NCBI GenBank assembly: GCA_947177545.1
Contig: CAMWVF010000008.1
Coordinates: 1-13,967 of the forward strand
DNA from: an uncultured Clostridia bacterium
GTDB lineage: Bacteria; Bacillota; Clostridia; Oscillospirales; Ruminococcaceae
Length of the DNA stretch: 13,967 bases
Reading direction: 5' to 3'
Shown: positions 1 through 8,181 of the stretch, one piece after another
Position numbering within the stretch: the stretch's first letter is position 1
How the letters are laid out: every line of letters starts with the position of its first letter
Position numbers and translations under genes: made by a program
The notes under the pieces: generated by a model
What the model was told of the DNA's origin: nothing
Seen by the model: only the letters and a program-made list of their open reading frames with translations
Databases searched by the model: none

Positions 1-600
1 GCCCTCAGTAAGGCTTTGTTTGCGTTTTCAGACAGTCTGCGAGGTTATTGGTACATATATCTTTGCGTTGTGTTGGCACTTGTTTTCCTTATATATTTTG
101 GTCTTAAGGTTCCCGATGTCCGATATAAATGGGATAAGTTTCTATGTAAGTGTCCAAAGGTCGGTAAGCTGCTGATAAAAGTTTATACGGGTCGTTTTGC
201 AAGAACCCTTTCCTCTCTTTATTCGTCGGGTATCCCAATGGTAGAGAGTCTTGAGCGTTCGGCAGCGATTCTTGGAAACAGCTATATTGAGAAGTCTTTC
301 CTTGCCGTTGTTGACGAGGTAAAGCAGGGCGAACAGCTTTCTGTTTCTATCCAAAGAACCGGTATTTTCGAGTCAATGTTCTGCTCTATCATCTATGTTG
401 GTGAAGAGTCAGGTGCTCTTGATACTATTCTTGAAAAATCTGCTGACTTCTATGAGGACGAGTCGGACGAAGCAATATCACGTCTTGTAGGACTTATTGA
501 GCCTGTTATGATCATATTCATGGGTCTTGTTGTAGGTCTGGTTCTTGGAGCTATATTCCCGCTTCTCTACGGCGGTATCGGTTCTATTGCAGACAGTTAA
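1..600 (+). CDS. pilC: Type IV pilus inner-membrane platform protein PilC, 3' part (5' truncated by window)
   Basis: The reading frame is open from base 1, so only the last 199 residues are present; the TTG at 16 is not a believable start. The segment matches the C-terminal T2SSF domain of PilC/GspF. It has a membrane segment at about residues 16-35, then the motifs RFARTLSSLYSSGIP, VGEESGALD and FYEDESDEAISRL, and a final hydrophobic span (LIEPVMIIFMGLVVG...). PilC is the polytopic membrane platform on which the PilB and PilT ATPases act. The gene ends in three in-frame stops (TAA TGA TAA, 598-606). pilMN follows after 65 bases with no terminator, so the two genes are probably co-transcribed. 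Family assignment is secure; the missing half lies upstream. Confidence 0.95.
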   Translation, partial: ALSKALFAFSDSLRGYWYIYLCVVLALVFLIYFGLKVPDVRYKWDKFLCKCPKVGKLLIKVYTGRFARTLSSLYSSGIPMVESLERSAAILGNSYIEKSFLAVVDEVKQGEQLSVSIQRTGIFESMFCSIIYVGEESGALDTILEKSADFYEDESDEAISRLVGLIEPVMIIFMGLVVGLVLGAIFPLLYGGIGSIADS

Positions 601-653
601 TGATAAGATCAGAATAAATAAAACTGTATTAAACTATTAAATAAAAAATTTGT

Positions 654-660
654 GAGGTGA
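654..660 (+). promoter_or_regulatory. Ribosome binding site that decides the pilMN start
   Basis: GAGGTGA at 654-660 lies 5 bases before ATG 666. The longer in-frame GTG at 657 sits inside this ribosome binding site, so ATG 666 is preferred. Confidence 0.8.
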
Positions 661-665
661 CGAGT

Positions 666-2201
666 ATGCTTTCATTTGATATTACCGACAGACACGTCCG
701 CATTATTCGTGGTACTGAAAACCATGGCAAGATCAAGGTTGCCGACGCTACCACAATTGATGTTGAAGAGGGTCTGATTGTTAATGGTCACATTAAAGAT
801 ATACCCAAAATGGCAACAATCATCAACGATGAGCTTAAATCCAAGAGAATGGCTGACAAGGAAGCTGTTATCAGCATTTCTTCAAACCTTATTATTTTCA
901 AGGAACTGCATATCCCTAAGGCTAAGGGCACGCAGCTCTTAACTATCGTTCAGAACCAGATGCAGACTACTATGGGAATTGCTGACGACTACTCGATTTC
1001 ATACACCATTGCGGGCGAGATAGAAGAGGAAGGCGTTCAGGCTATGAAAGTCCTTGCGACCGCTTGTCCTTTCGAAGTAGTTGACTGCTTTAGAAAGGTG
1101 TTCTCGATGTTGGGTATCGCGCTGCGTTCGGTGGCTGTTTCCTGCAATACTATTTCGAGAATTATTTTAAGCAACCCTAAGAACAAGGCGAAAATGCCTA
1201 TGCTCCTTGTACAGATTGACCCGACATTTGTAAGTCTTAATCTTTATGAGAACAATCAGCTGACGTTCTCCCGTTTCGCTTCCATCGACCCTGAGGACTA
1301 CGATAATTCCGAGGACTATATCTATGAGGCCGTAAACGAGAATGTGTTCAGAATGTTCCAGTTCCAGAGGTCGAGGAACGGAGATAATCCTATCCAGAAC
1401 GTTGTTTTCTACGGTGAGACAACAGAGTATATCCGTCTTACCAATGCTCTGGAGCAAATGGATATCACCACAAGCATTTTAGGTACTCCAAATAATATTG
1501 GCGGATATGAGAATTTTGAGTTCCAGGAGTACGCTAATGCTATCGGTGCAATGTTCCGTACCAACAAGGATACCGAGCGCATCAACCTTATCGAGGTTGA
1601 CGCGGCGGTAGGACGTTCCAGTGCGGGAGCTTCTTTCTTCCTCAGCGTTGCGGGAGCGGCTATAGTTTCAGCGGCAGTTGTTGGTGCGGTATATATTTTT
1701 GGAAATATTCAGGAGAACCAGTATAAAAGTGAGACTGCCGAAATTCAGGCATGGATGGATTCCCCCGAGGTTGCGGCTCAGATAGCGGCTGTTGATTCTG
1801 CTCAGACAAAGCTTGACAAGGTAAACGTTGTCAAGGGCGTTGTGGACACGGCGGTAACAAATTATGAATCGTTGCCTGTACTTACCACGGACGTTATAAG
1901 GGATATCGAGGCTAATTTTAGCGGAACAAGCGTAAGGTGGACAGAGCTTAGCTTTGGCAACGGCGCGATGTCAATTACCTGTACTGCAAGAAACAACGAC
2001 GAACCTGCAAAGGTTGTCGGAAATTTCTTTGAGCAGGATATTTTCGATAATATTACATACAACGGTTTTGCATCAGAATCGGGAAATGAAGAGGAAATTG
2101 CAACTGAGAGCTTAAAATTCACGATAACTTTTGATATACGTGAGATTGAAGTTCACGAGGAGAATGAGAATACCGCTGAAGAAACAGCGGAAACAAATTG
2201 A
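666..2201 (+). CDS. pilMN: Fused PilM-PilN assembly protein (PilMN)
   Basis: This 511-aa protein joins two subunits that are separate in Pseudomonas and Neisseria. Residues 1 to about 300 are the actin-like PilM domain; the N-terminus MLSFDITDRHVRIIRG is the typical first nucleotide-binding strand. Residues 306-308 read INL within ERINLIEVD, which resembles the cytoplasmic INLLP segment by which PilN docks into PilM. A single membrane helix (about 322-345) and an external domain of about 165 residues with a PilN-like layout follow. The tail is rich in Glu and Asn. PilMN with PilO should form the membrane alignment complex linking cytoplasmic ATPase and platform to the growing pilus. A pilMN fusion is known from Clostridioides difficile. 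pilO follows after 20 bases. The domain reading is confident; contacts between domains are inferred. Confidence 0.9.
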   Translation: MLSFDITDRHVRIIRGTENHGKIKVADATTIDVEEGLIVNGHIKDIPKMATIINDELKSKRMADKEAVISISSNLIIFKELHIPKAKGTQLLTIVQNQMQTTMGIADDYSISYTIAGEIEEEGVQAMKVLATACPFEVVDCFRKVFSMLGIALRSVAVSCNTISRIILSNPKNKAKMPMLLVQIDPTFVSLNLYENNQLTFSRFASIDPEDYDNSEDYIYEAVNENVFRMFQFQRSRNGDNPIQNVVFYGETTEYIRLTNALEQMDITTSILGTPNNIGGYENFEFQEYANAIGAMFRTNKDTERINLIEVDAAVGRSSAGASFFLSVAGAAIVSAAVVGAVYIFGNIQENQYKSETAEIQAWMDSPEVAAQIAAVDSAQTKLDKVNVVKGVVDTAVTNYESLPVLTTDVIRDIEANFSGTSVRWTELSFGNGAMSITCTARNNDEPAKVVGNFFEQDIFDNITYNGFASESGNEEEIATESLKFTITFDIREIEVHEENENTAEETAETN

Positions 2202-2221
2202 GAATAGGCAGGTGATTGAAA

Positions 2222-2986
2222 ATGAATATGAAGCTTTCATACAGAGACAAAGTGATCTTTATTGTTGTAATTGTTATAATTATTCTTGTTGCGGGATTTT
2301 TCCTTTTTATTCAGCCGAAATTTCAAGATGTTGAAAGGGAAAAATACAATCTTGAAACAAAGCAGCAGGAGAGGGTAGACATTGAAACTAAAATAGCTAC
2401 TCTTGATTCTATTATTGATGAAATCAAGACGACAGCTGATGAGATCGGCGAAAAGCAGGGAATTTTCCTTGAAGAGCAGGCTCCGTATCTCAATGAAACA
2501 TACATCAGAGAGGCTCTTACTGCTGAGAGACTTGATATAAAGTCAATGAATACTACTTATACAACAGCGGGTGCTATCAACAGGTATACTGTTGAGCCAG
2601 CGAATATTCTTGTCTATGATAACAAGATGAGTGCAGACCTTTACAATGAACTCCCGCAAGAGGTTTATGATAAGTATAACAATGTTGCTCCCGAGTCTTT
2701 TCCGAATACTGTAATTGGTATAACAACTGTTAACGTTTCGTTTGACGGCGGTACAGATCCGGTGGCGAATGCTAACAGAGCAATTGACAGGATTGCACAG
2801 GACGAAAAGACTATTATTCTCAATACGATTTCAACCGAAACGAGGGAGGGATCAGCCGAAACTTCAGATGGTGATCAGTCTGAAGTTATGGCAACAATTA
2901 CTATGTACTCGATCTTCCCGCTTAATGTAGAGCAGGTTAAGCTGGAGTCGGCTGAAATACAGCCCCTCGAGGTAGCGGCAGAGTAA
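2222..2986 (+). CDS. pilO: Type IV pilus alignment protein PilO-like
   Basis: This 254-aa protein has a short basic cytoplasmic N-terminus (MNMKLSYRDK), one strong membrane helix (about residues 11-31), a charged coiled-coil stretch (about 35-85, beginning FQDVEREKYNLETKQQERVD) and a mixed alpha/beta external domain. This is the PilO layout, and its place directly after pilMN supports the call. PilO pairs with PilN to form the inner-membrane alignment complex. The AGGTGA at 2210-2215 is 6 bases before ATG 2222, so the in-frame TTG at 2216 is not used. PilO sequences diverge strongly, so the assignment leans on topology and gene order. No pilP or pilQ follows, as expected for a cell with one membrane. 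Confidence 0.85.
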   Translation: MNMKLSYRDKVIFIVVIVIIILVAGFFLFIQPKFQDVEREKYNLETKQQERVDIETKIATLDSIIDEIKTTADEIGEKQGIFLEEQAPYLNETYIREALTAERLDIKSMNTTYTTAGAINRYTVEPANILVYDNKMSADLYNELPQEVYDKYNNVAPESFPNTVIGITTVNVSFDGGTDPVANANRAIDRIAQDEKTIILNTISTETREGSAETSDGDQSEVMATITMYSIFPLNVEQVKLESAEIQPLEVAAE

Positions 2987-3004
2987 TTAAATTTTTGGGG
3001 CGAG

Positions 3005-3032
3005 ACCGATAAATCGAAAATGGTTTATCGGT
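3005..3032 (+). other. Intergenic hairpin between pilO and the large pilin gene
   Basis: A perfect 9-bp stem, ACCGATAAA (3005-3013) with TTTATCGGT (3024-3032), and a 10-base loop. No T-tract follows, so it is a poor intrinsic terminator. An RNA processing or stability element is more likely. A TATAAT at 3041-3046 follows but has no convincing -35 box. Confidence 0.5.
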
Positions 3033-3090
3033 TAAACCCGTATAATAATGTATTGTTTAAGAGAGAATTTTAGAGAAAGGGTGGATGAAG

Positions 3091-5541
3091 ATGAAAGAAT
3101 CTAAACGGCGTCAGAGCTTGAGCGGTGCAGTACTTATTATGATTCTGACGGTGATGTTTGTTCTTATCATTTTGCTTACGGCGACGCTTACTACGGTAAC
3201 GACTGCAAATCAGCGGATATATACCAAGTTTGAGGAAAATCAAGCTTACTATACGGCTCGCTCTGCGCTGGATGTTTTTACGCAAAATATGTTGGACGAC
3301 AGCGAATATTGGTCAGCGAAAACTTATGATTATACTGATAAGAATGTCTCTCCGATCGCTATAAAAACGGGTGAAAAAATGAAACAGGGTCTTGCTCTGC
3401 AATTTGATTTGTATAAAATTCATTCACAGTGTGAAACCTACGGCAAGGACGCTTTGGGCAATGCGAATCTTAAATTTGCTGAGAACATGGACATAGCTAA
3501 CGCGACAAACATTTTTACTGCGGCTAATTTAGGGTTGGGATCAGGTACTCCTCCTGAAAAGGATAACTTTTCAATAGCAGATGTATCAGGAAATGCACTT
3601 AATGAAGAGGGTTCTTTTGATTATATAGAGTATCAAGTTACGCTGCCAACGCTAAGCAGCGGATCTTCTTCATACGGAAGATTTGTTGATGTTGACAAAA
3701 CCGCAACAGGTCAGCCACAGGTGGCAAAGATCAAGGTTGAGGTTCTTGACCGTATTTATGCTACAGATCCAAGCTATACAGCTGAACAGCTTAATAAGTA
3801 TTTTGATTCGTCGGTTTCTGCGGCAGATAAGGCAGCGGCAGGATGTCCTGCAAATGATGCTGATCTTATGGCGGCCATTGCCAAGGGGTCAAGAAGCAAA
3901 GATTACATGAAGGTCAAAATTACGTCTACGGTTACGGTTCTTGGAACAGAGGGCGTAGCGGTTGTTATTATTGAAACAGAGAAAATCGAAACCCCCGATA
4001 CTTCAAATGCTATCAACTCTATGGGCGGATTGACAGGCAGCGGCGCAGGTCTCGTTGCAGCGGGCGGCGCAAGCAGTCTCAACACAGGAAATATAACAAT
4101 TGACGCTTCCGGTACAGCAGGTTCTATATTTGCAATGGGAAGTCTTGATTGGAATTCTTCCGGTAGCAGCGCCTTTGACGACGGTGCCTCTGTATATGCA
4201 AGAAGCGGTCTGAAATTTACAAATGCACAAAATATTACTGCGGTAGGTCAGGATTCATTTATGTATACTGAGGGTGTATTTGATATAATTTCAAGTTTTA
4301 GCTATGGTTCAGCCTCAAATCCCATGAGTATAATATGTGATGAATTTCAATATCAAAACGGTATTACTGTAAACGGAAACATATATGCCAACAAACTGAA
4401 TGTCGGTGGAAATAACGGCAATCAACAAATTAATGGTTCTGCTACCTTATATGCAAAGGATTTGTATGTTTCGACTAACGGCGGCGGAGTAAGTATTGAT
4501 ACAGACAATAACCAGATTACTATTAATTCATTAGGAAGTAATACTGCAAACGTTTATGGTGATATTTACATAGACAACGTGCCAATAAGCTCTGGATATG
4601 CCGGTTTTACGGTTACAAATACCAATGTAGTGTTTAAAACAGGCAGTTTTGCTTTGTTTGATAAAACCCCTGTTATAAACGATGGAAAAATACAGTTGGA
4701 AGTAAAGCTTCCCGGAAATCTTCCTTCCGGAAGCAAAGATGTTATTACATTGGAAACACCTCAGAGTCGTTATTCAAATTATTTTGAGGAGGGAGCTTTT
4801 GATGAAAACGGCGAGTTGATAGATAATACGAGCAGCGGTGATCCATATGCTTCAAGTAATATTAAAGCAAATATCATGACAGCTGAAAAAACATATTACA
4901 AGAACAACAATTTAGCTGTTCCAGACTCTCCTACTTTAAACCTTTACTCAAATAATATAAGCGGTTCAAATATCTCAAGCTCAGATTCAGGAGTTTTATT
5001 AAACGGCGGCAATTATGTTGTTGACACAAGTGGCGGTACTGTTACAATACAACTTGTAGCAGGCACTTGGTACAGCGGCGAAATAAAGGTTACAGGAGAC
5101 GGCGCACTGAATATATTAATGCCGGAGTTGGCTACAGCTGGATCTTATAATTTTAATAATTTCAGTGTATACACAGATAACATTGATAAAACAAGCGGTC
5201 AGGCAATTACAAACGGTACAACAAAGGCTGCAAAAATCAATTATTATGTTGGAGATAATGCAAATGTCACAATGAGCAATAATAATTTCTTTACAGGATA
5301 TTTCTATATGCCGCTTTCAAAATTGACTAATAGTAGTGGTAATAACGGCGTTTCTAAAGAGTATACATATAACGGAACAACCACTACCAAGAATTATTTT
5401 ATCGTTGGCTCAGTTACATGTGGAGATTATGATACAGGCGGTTCTAACTCTGGTGTATGTTATATTGACCCGAATTCGGGCGCTGAAACTCCCGGCGAGC
5501 CTATTCTTACCGTTCAATCAAGTCAATATGTCAGAAACTAA
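3091..5541 (+). CDS. Very large PilX/GspK-like minor pilin with beta-rich passenger region (putative tip adhesin)
   Basis: This 816-aa protein starts with a PilX/GspK-type class III signal: a basic leader ending SLSG, then AVLIMILTVMFVLIILLTAT, with predicted PilD cleavage after Gly12. The Glu5 of ordinary pilins is absent, as is usual for this tip-pilin class. Residues of about 40-300 look globular. From about 306 onward the chain is rich in Gly, Ser, Asn and Thr with repeated short strands (VNGNIYANKLNVGG, INGSATLYAKDLYV, NVYGDIYIDN), which suggests a beta-solenoid. Near 725-760 a stretch (ANVTMSNNNFFTGYFYMPL, then FIVGSVTCGDYD) resembles the C-terminal domain often found on large PilX-like proteins. 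Ordinary PilX is below 250 aa, so most of this protein is extra. A role as surface-exposed tip adhesin is inferred. ATG 3091 is chosen because AAAGG at 3076-3080 lies 10 bases before it; ATG 3085 would be only 4 bases away. The stop overlaps the next gene's ribosome binding site. Confidence 0.85.
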   Translation: MKESKRRQSLSGAVLIMILTVMFVLIILLTATLTTVTTANQRIYTKFEENQAYYTARSALDVFTQNMLDDSEYWSAKTYDYTDKNVSPIAIKTGEKMKQGLALQFDLYKIHSQCETYGKDALGNANLKFAENMDIANATNIFTAANLGLGSGTPPEKDNFSIADVSGNALNEEGSFDYIEYQVTLPTLSSGSSSYGRFVDVDKTATGQPQVAKIKVEVLDRIYATDPSYTAEQLNKYFDSSVSAADKAAAGCPANDADLMAAIAKGSRSKDYMKVKITSTVTVLGTEGVAVVIIETEKIETPDTSNAINSMGGLTGSGAGLVAAGGASSLNTGNITIDASGTAGSIFAMGSLDWNSSGSSAFDDGASVYARSGLKFTNAQNITAVGQDSFMYTEGVFDIISSFSYGSASNPMSIICDEFQYQNGITVNGNIYANKLNVGGNNGNQQINGSATLYAKDLYVSTNGGGVSIDTDNNQITINSLGSNTANVYGDIYIDNVPISSGYAGFTVTNTNVVFKTGSFALFDKTPVINDGKIQLEVKLPGNLPSGSKDVITLETPQSRYSNYFEEGAFDENGELIDNTSSGDPYASSNIKANIMTAEKTYYKNNNLAVPDSPTLNLYSNNISGSNISSSDSGVLLNGGNYVVDTSGGTVTIQLVAGTWYSGEIKVTGDGALNILMPELATAGSYNFNNFSVYTDNIDKTSGQAITNGTTKAAKINYYVGDNANVTMSNNNFFTGYFYMPLSKLTNSSGNNGVSKEYTYNGTTTTKNYFIVGSVTCGDYDTGGSNSGVCYIDPNSGAETPGEPILTVQSSQYVRN

Positions 5542-5556
5542 GGAGGGAAAAGGACT

Positions 5557-6093
5557 ATGAAAAGAACTTTTAAAGGATTTACCCTCGTTGAGTGTCTTGT
5601 TGCAATGGCTATTCTTGCCATTGCAAGCGCCCTTATGGCTTCAATATATGCATCTGTGGCTAAAAGAAATAATTTTAACCATTTTGCAAATACAAGCCTT
5701 TCCAATCAAATGGCATATATTGAAAAATATGAGAATGCTGCAACGCTGCCGATTTTTTACGGCGGTTTGGACGTTACTAAAAAAACGATAAAGGATCCCG
5801 AGATTGCCAGTACTCGCAGACCTCCTCATGAACATGTAAGTACAAACAGCGGTCAATCTGCTTATGTTCAGGTTCAAAAGCTTGATAAAGACGGAAGTTT
5901 GGTGCCAACAGATACATATAGTTTCCCTGTTGACATTTTTGTAATGTACAGCCGTGATACTCAGGATGATGCAAGTAGCAAACCTGCATCAACGGGTTCC
6001 AATGAAAGAACAGTAAATACCGATTACAGCCAAATTTTTAGTGAACAAAATGATAATCTAAGGTATAAGTATGTCTTAGGTCATACTTCATGA
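5557..6093 (+). CDS. Type IV prepilin, PilV-like minor pilin
   Basis: This 178-aa protein has a seven-residue leader, MKRTFKG, cut before FTLVECLVAMAIL. The N-methylation site Phe1 and the assembly residue Glu5 are present; a Cys at position 6 of the mature protein is unusual. The hydrophobic helix ends near residue 31. The rest is a small polar globular domain with no recognisable fold from sequence alone. AGGAGGG (5541-5547) starts on the last base of the upstream stop codon, so translation is probably coupled to the large pilin. Length, CLVAMAIL and gene order suggest the PilV/PilI (GspI) slot in a minor-pilin tip complex. Subtype is inferred; prepilin identity is certain. Confidence 0.88.
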   Translation: MKRTFKGFTLVECLVAMAILAIASALMASIYASVAKRNNFNHFANTSLSNQMAYIEKYENAATLPIFYGGLDVTKKTIKDPEIASTRRPPHEHVSTNSGQSAYVQVQKLDKDGSLVPTDTYSFPVDIFVMYSRDTQDDASSKPASTGSNERTVNTDYSQIFSEQNDNLRYKYVLGHTS

Positions 6094-6106
6094 GGGGGCT
6101 GAAATT

Positions 6107-7078
6107 ATGAAAAGTAAATTAAATGGTTTTACCCTTGTTGAGCTTATTGTTGTTATGGCGTTAATGGCAATTCTGATGGTTGCTATAATGAATATGTTCA
6201 GACCCATTCGTGAAACCTATGTGGATTCAACTCAGTATGAGGCTCAGAGGACTGCACAAAATGGAGTTGTCCAGTATATTACTGAATCTGTCAGATATGC
6301 TACTGATTTGGGTATATATAATACCAGTGTATCAAGCGCTCAAGATGCTGTGGAATTTTTTGCAACGGAATACTGCAAAAATGCAGGTATTCTTGATAAA
6401 ACAACGGGAGCTCCTGTGTCACCCTATACATCTGATGACGTAGATGATATAACAGCTGAAATACAAAAATATGCCGAGGTCATTATTATTGATAATGATA
6501 CAGCGCATTACAACAAGGGATTTTGGGGTAGGATAATACGCCGCAAGGTCGATTTGAATCCTGCAACTGCGTCTGCGGTTGGAAGCGATCCTACGATTAC
6601 CACAGGTATTGCACAAACTATTGATGTTGCGTCAATGGACGAATGGAGAACCGCTCTCGGTGAAGCTTATTACGGTGAAAATACGTTTCAGATTAATATT
6701 ATTGTAAATGATACCGATAGCGACGGCAATATGGATGGCAAAGACGGTATGCTTAACGTTTCAGTCGTTTCAACAAGAAACGGTAAACGTGACATATCCA
6801 ATGCAGGCAAGGAAAATAATATGACTGGCAGTAACGATACCTTGACAGCAAAAGGTGCAGGTCAAATTACCAGAGGTGGTGTATTGTGCAGAAATCTTGT
6901 GAGTACAGGCAGTAATGGTGTTAAAAAGTCTGGTGTATTTGATTTCAGCAAATACAGTGGAAGTTCCAATACACCAGGCGTGACAACTTATATTGTATTT
7001 TTAAATAACAATGAAAACAGTAAAGAAAAAGACTTGGTTGAGAAAGTTGTTAAAACAGTAAAAGATTCTCATTCGTAA
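6107..7078 (+). CDS. Type IV prepilin, PilW/PilJ-like minor pilin with EF-hand-like calcium loop
   Basis: This 323-aa protein has the leader MKSKLNG, cut before FTLVELIVVMALMAIL, with Glu5 present. Its length and the motif QYEAQRTAQNGVVQYITESVRYA after the helix fit the PilW/GspJ class of minor pilins. Residues 202-213 read DTDSDGNMDGKD, matching the EF-hand/dockerin calcium loop at positions 1, 3, 5, 6, 9 and 12. Calcium binding is known to stabilise some pseudopilins and pilus-tip proteins. A Ser/Thr/Asn-rich C-terminal part follows. GAGGGGG (6092-6098) overlaps the stop of the preceding gene, so this is the third member of a translationally coupled minor-pilin set. It is the last gene before a strong terminator. 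Confidence 0.88.
   Translation: MKSKLNGFTLVELIVVMALMAILMVAIMNMFRPIRETYVDSTQYEAQRTAQNGVVQYITESVRYATDLGIYNTSVSSAQDAVEFFATEYCKNAGILDKTTGAPVSPYTSDDVDDITAEIQKYAEVIIIDNDTAHYNKGFWGRIIRRKVDLNPATASAVGSDPTITTGIAQTIDVASMDEWRTALGEAYYGENTFQINIIVNDTDSDGNMDGKDGMLNVSVVSTRNGKRDISNAGKENNMTGSNDTLTAKGAGQITRGGVLCRNLVSTGSNGVKKSGVFDFSKYSGSSNTPGVTTYIVFLNNNENSKEKDLVEKVVKTVKDSHS
6710..6745 (+). other. EF-hand/dockerin-type calcium-binding loop coding segment
   Basis: Codes for residues 202-213 of the PilW-like pilin, DTDSDGNMDGKD, with Asp at loop positions 1, 3, 5, 9 and 12 and Gly at 6. Only one loop is visible, so it is not a full two-loop dockerin. Confidence 0.7.
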
Positions 7079-7084
7079 TTAAAA

Positions 7085-7116
7085 TTCAGGGCGTGTCCCG
7101 AAAAACACGCCCTGAA
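7085..7116. terminator. Bidirectional intrinsic terminator between the minor-pilin operon and pilD
   Basis: A perfect 12-bp stem, TTCAGGGCGTGT (7085-7096) with ACACGCCCTGAA (7105-7116), and an 8-base loop. TTTTT lies downstream at 7123-7127 on the + strand, and the flanking TAATTAAAA (7076-7084) gives a T-rich tail on the - strand. It ends both convergent transcripts. Confidence 0.92.
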
Positions 7117-7128
7117 ATATACTTTTTG

Positions 7129-8142
7129 TTACATCGGTATCTCGGGTACTGTCAAAAAGCTTATGTACCAATCCATAAGCTGTGTACCGAAAAACGAGGC
7201 AAGTCCCAAGCCTATGGCGAGGAACGGTCCGAACGCGAAGGCTTTTATGCTTTCTTCATCGTTTTCGGCTGCTTTGAATTTGAGTACGAATGAATATATC
7301 GCTCCCGCGACTATGGCTATGAATGCAGCAACTACAGCAGCTTTCCAGCCAAGCATAAGTCCTCCCGCTGCCATTAAAATTATGTCTCCCATTCCAAATC
7401 CGAAAACGGATCCTGTTTCCTTGATGGCTGCAAGATGCTTCGCAAGTTCTTTTTGAAGCTTTTTAGCTTCCGCGGAATTTGGGTTCATCTTTTTAAGACG
7501 TGCCTTTATCTTTCTTGCGGACTTATGATCCTCGCTTACGAAAAATTTGTAAATGATCGGCGTTAAAACAAAGCCAAAGATAAGGAACGGTACGCTTACG
7601 CTGAAGAGTCCTATAAAGCAGTCAATAACCGTGTCCTTACAGCCCCGAACAGTATCGGGCAGGAGAGTTGTCAGAACTCTCGTCGCAGTTGCAACAAGGA
7701 CAAGATAAACAAGGACGCTTACAGTCATTTCCTGTGTGTCGTAGTCCTCAAAGCCTATGACGATAACTCCCGCAAGGAAAAGGCAAAGAAGCGCAGGGTA
7801 AATAAGTCCCTGTTCTATAACATCAAACCGCATAAATGTCAAGGTGAAAATTATTCCCGTAAGGCTTTCAACAAGAATGTATCTTCCCGAAATCTTAGAG
7901 CCGCAGGCACGGCATTTTCCCCTAAGAAAAAGCCAACTGAAAACCGGTATCAGGTCGTACCATTTAATTGGCGTTCCGCAGGTCATACAGTGAGAATTCT
8001 TTTTGGTAAGCGACTCTCCCGCAGGAAGCCTGAAAATGCAGACGTTAAGAAAGCTGCCTATGGAAATTCCGAAAAGGAATACCATAATATATACTCCTAT
8101 GTAGTAGACCAGCAGGCTGCTGTCAATGTCCGTGTAGAACAT
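7129..8142 (-). CDS. pilD: Prepilin peptidase / N-methyltransferase PilD
   Basis: This 337-aa polytopic membrane protein should cut the leader peptides of all five pilins in the window and methylate their new N-termini. The N-terminal part has GSFLNVCIFRLP and the four-cysteine cytoplasmic motif (C52, C55, C77, C80) of the bifunctional form. The first catalytic Asp lies in GFEDYDTQE (about D133). The second is D253 in GMGD. The usual Lys of GxGDxK is replaced by Ile255, and the usual PD after the first Asp motif is missing. A Lys/Glu-rich insertion (about 203-241, including KIKARLKKMNPNSAEAKKL) precedes the GxGD helix and makes the protein longer than most Firmicutes homologues. The conserved FGPFLAIG is near the C-terminus. 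The start at 8142 follows AAGGGAGAG on the - strand; an 18-residue upstream extension to 8196 lacks such support. Confidence 0.93.
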   Translation of the reverse strand: MFYTDIDSSLLVYYIGVYIMVFLFGISIGSFLNVCIFRLPAGESLTKKNSHCMTCGTPIKWYDLIPVFSWLFLRGKCRACGSKISGRYILVESLTGIIFTLTFMRFDVIEQGLIYPALLCLFLAGVIVIGFEDYDTQEMTVSVLVYLVLVATATRVLTTLLPDTVRGCKDTVIDCFIGLFSVSVPFLIFGFVLTPIIYKFFVSEDHKSARKIKARLKKMNPNSAEAKKLQKELAKHLAAIKETGSVFGFGMGDIILMAAGGLMLGWKAAVVAAFIAIVAGAIYSFVLKFKAAENDEESIKAFAFGPFLAIGLGLASFFGTQLMDWYISFLTVPEIPM

Positions 8143-8181
8143 AAAAAATCTCTCCCTTAATGTAAATTTGAATATCCGATA

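Noticed and set aside
3018..3046. Internal promoter before the large pilin gene based on TATAAT at 3041
   Set aside because: No -35-like hexamer at 16-18 bases upstream and no extended -10 TG.
5878..5913. EF-hand-like KLDKDGSLVPTD in the PilV-like pilin
   Set aside because: Acidic residues fit loop positions 3, 5 and 12 and Gly fits 6, but position 1 is Lys and position 9 is Val, so calcium binding is not supported.
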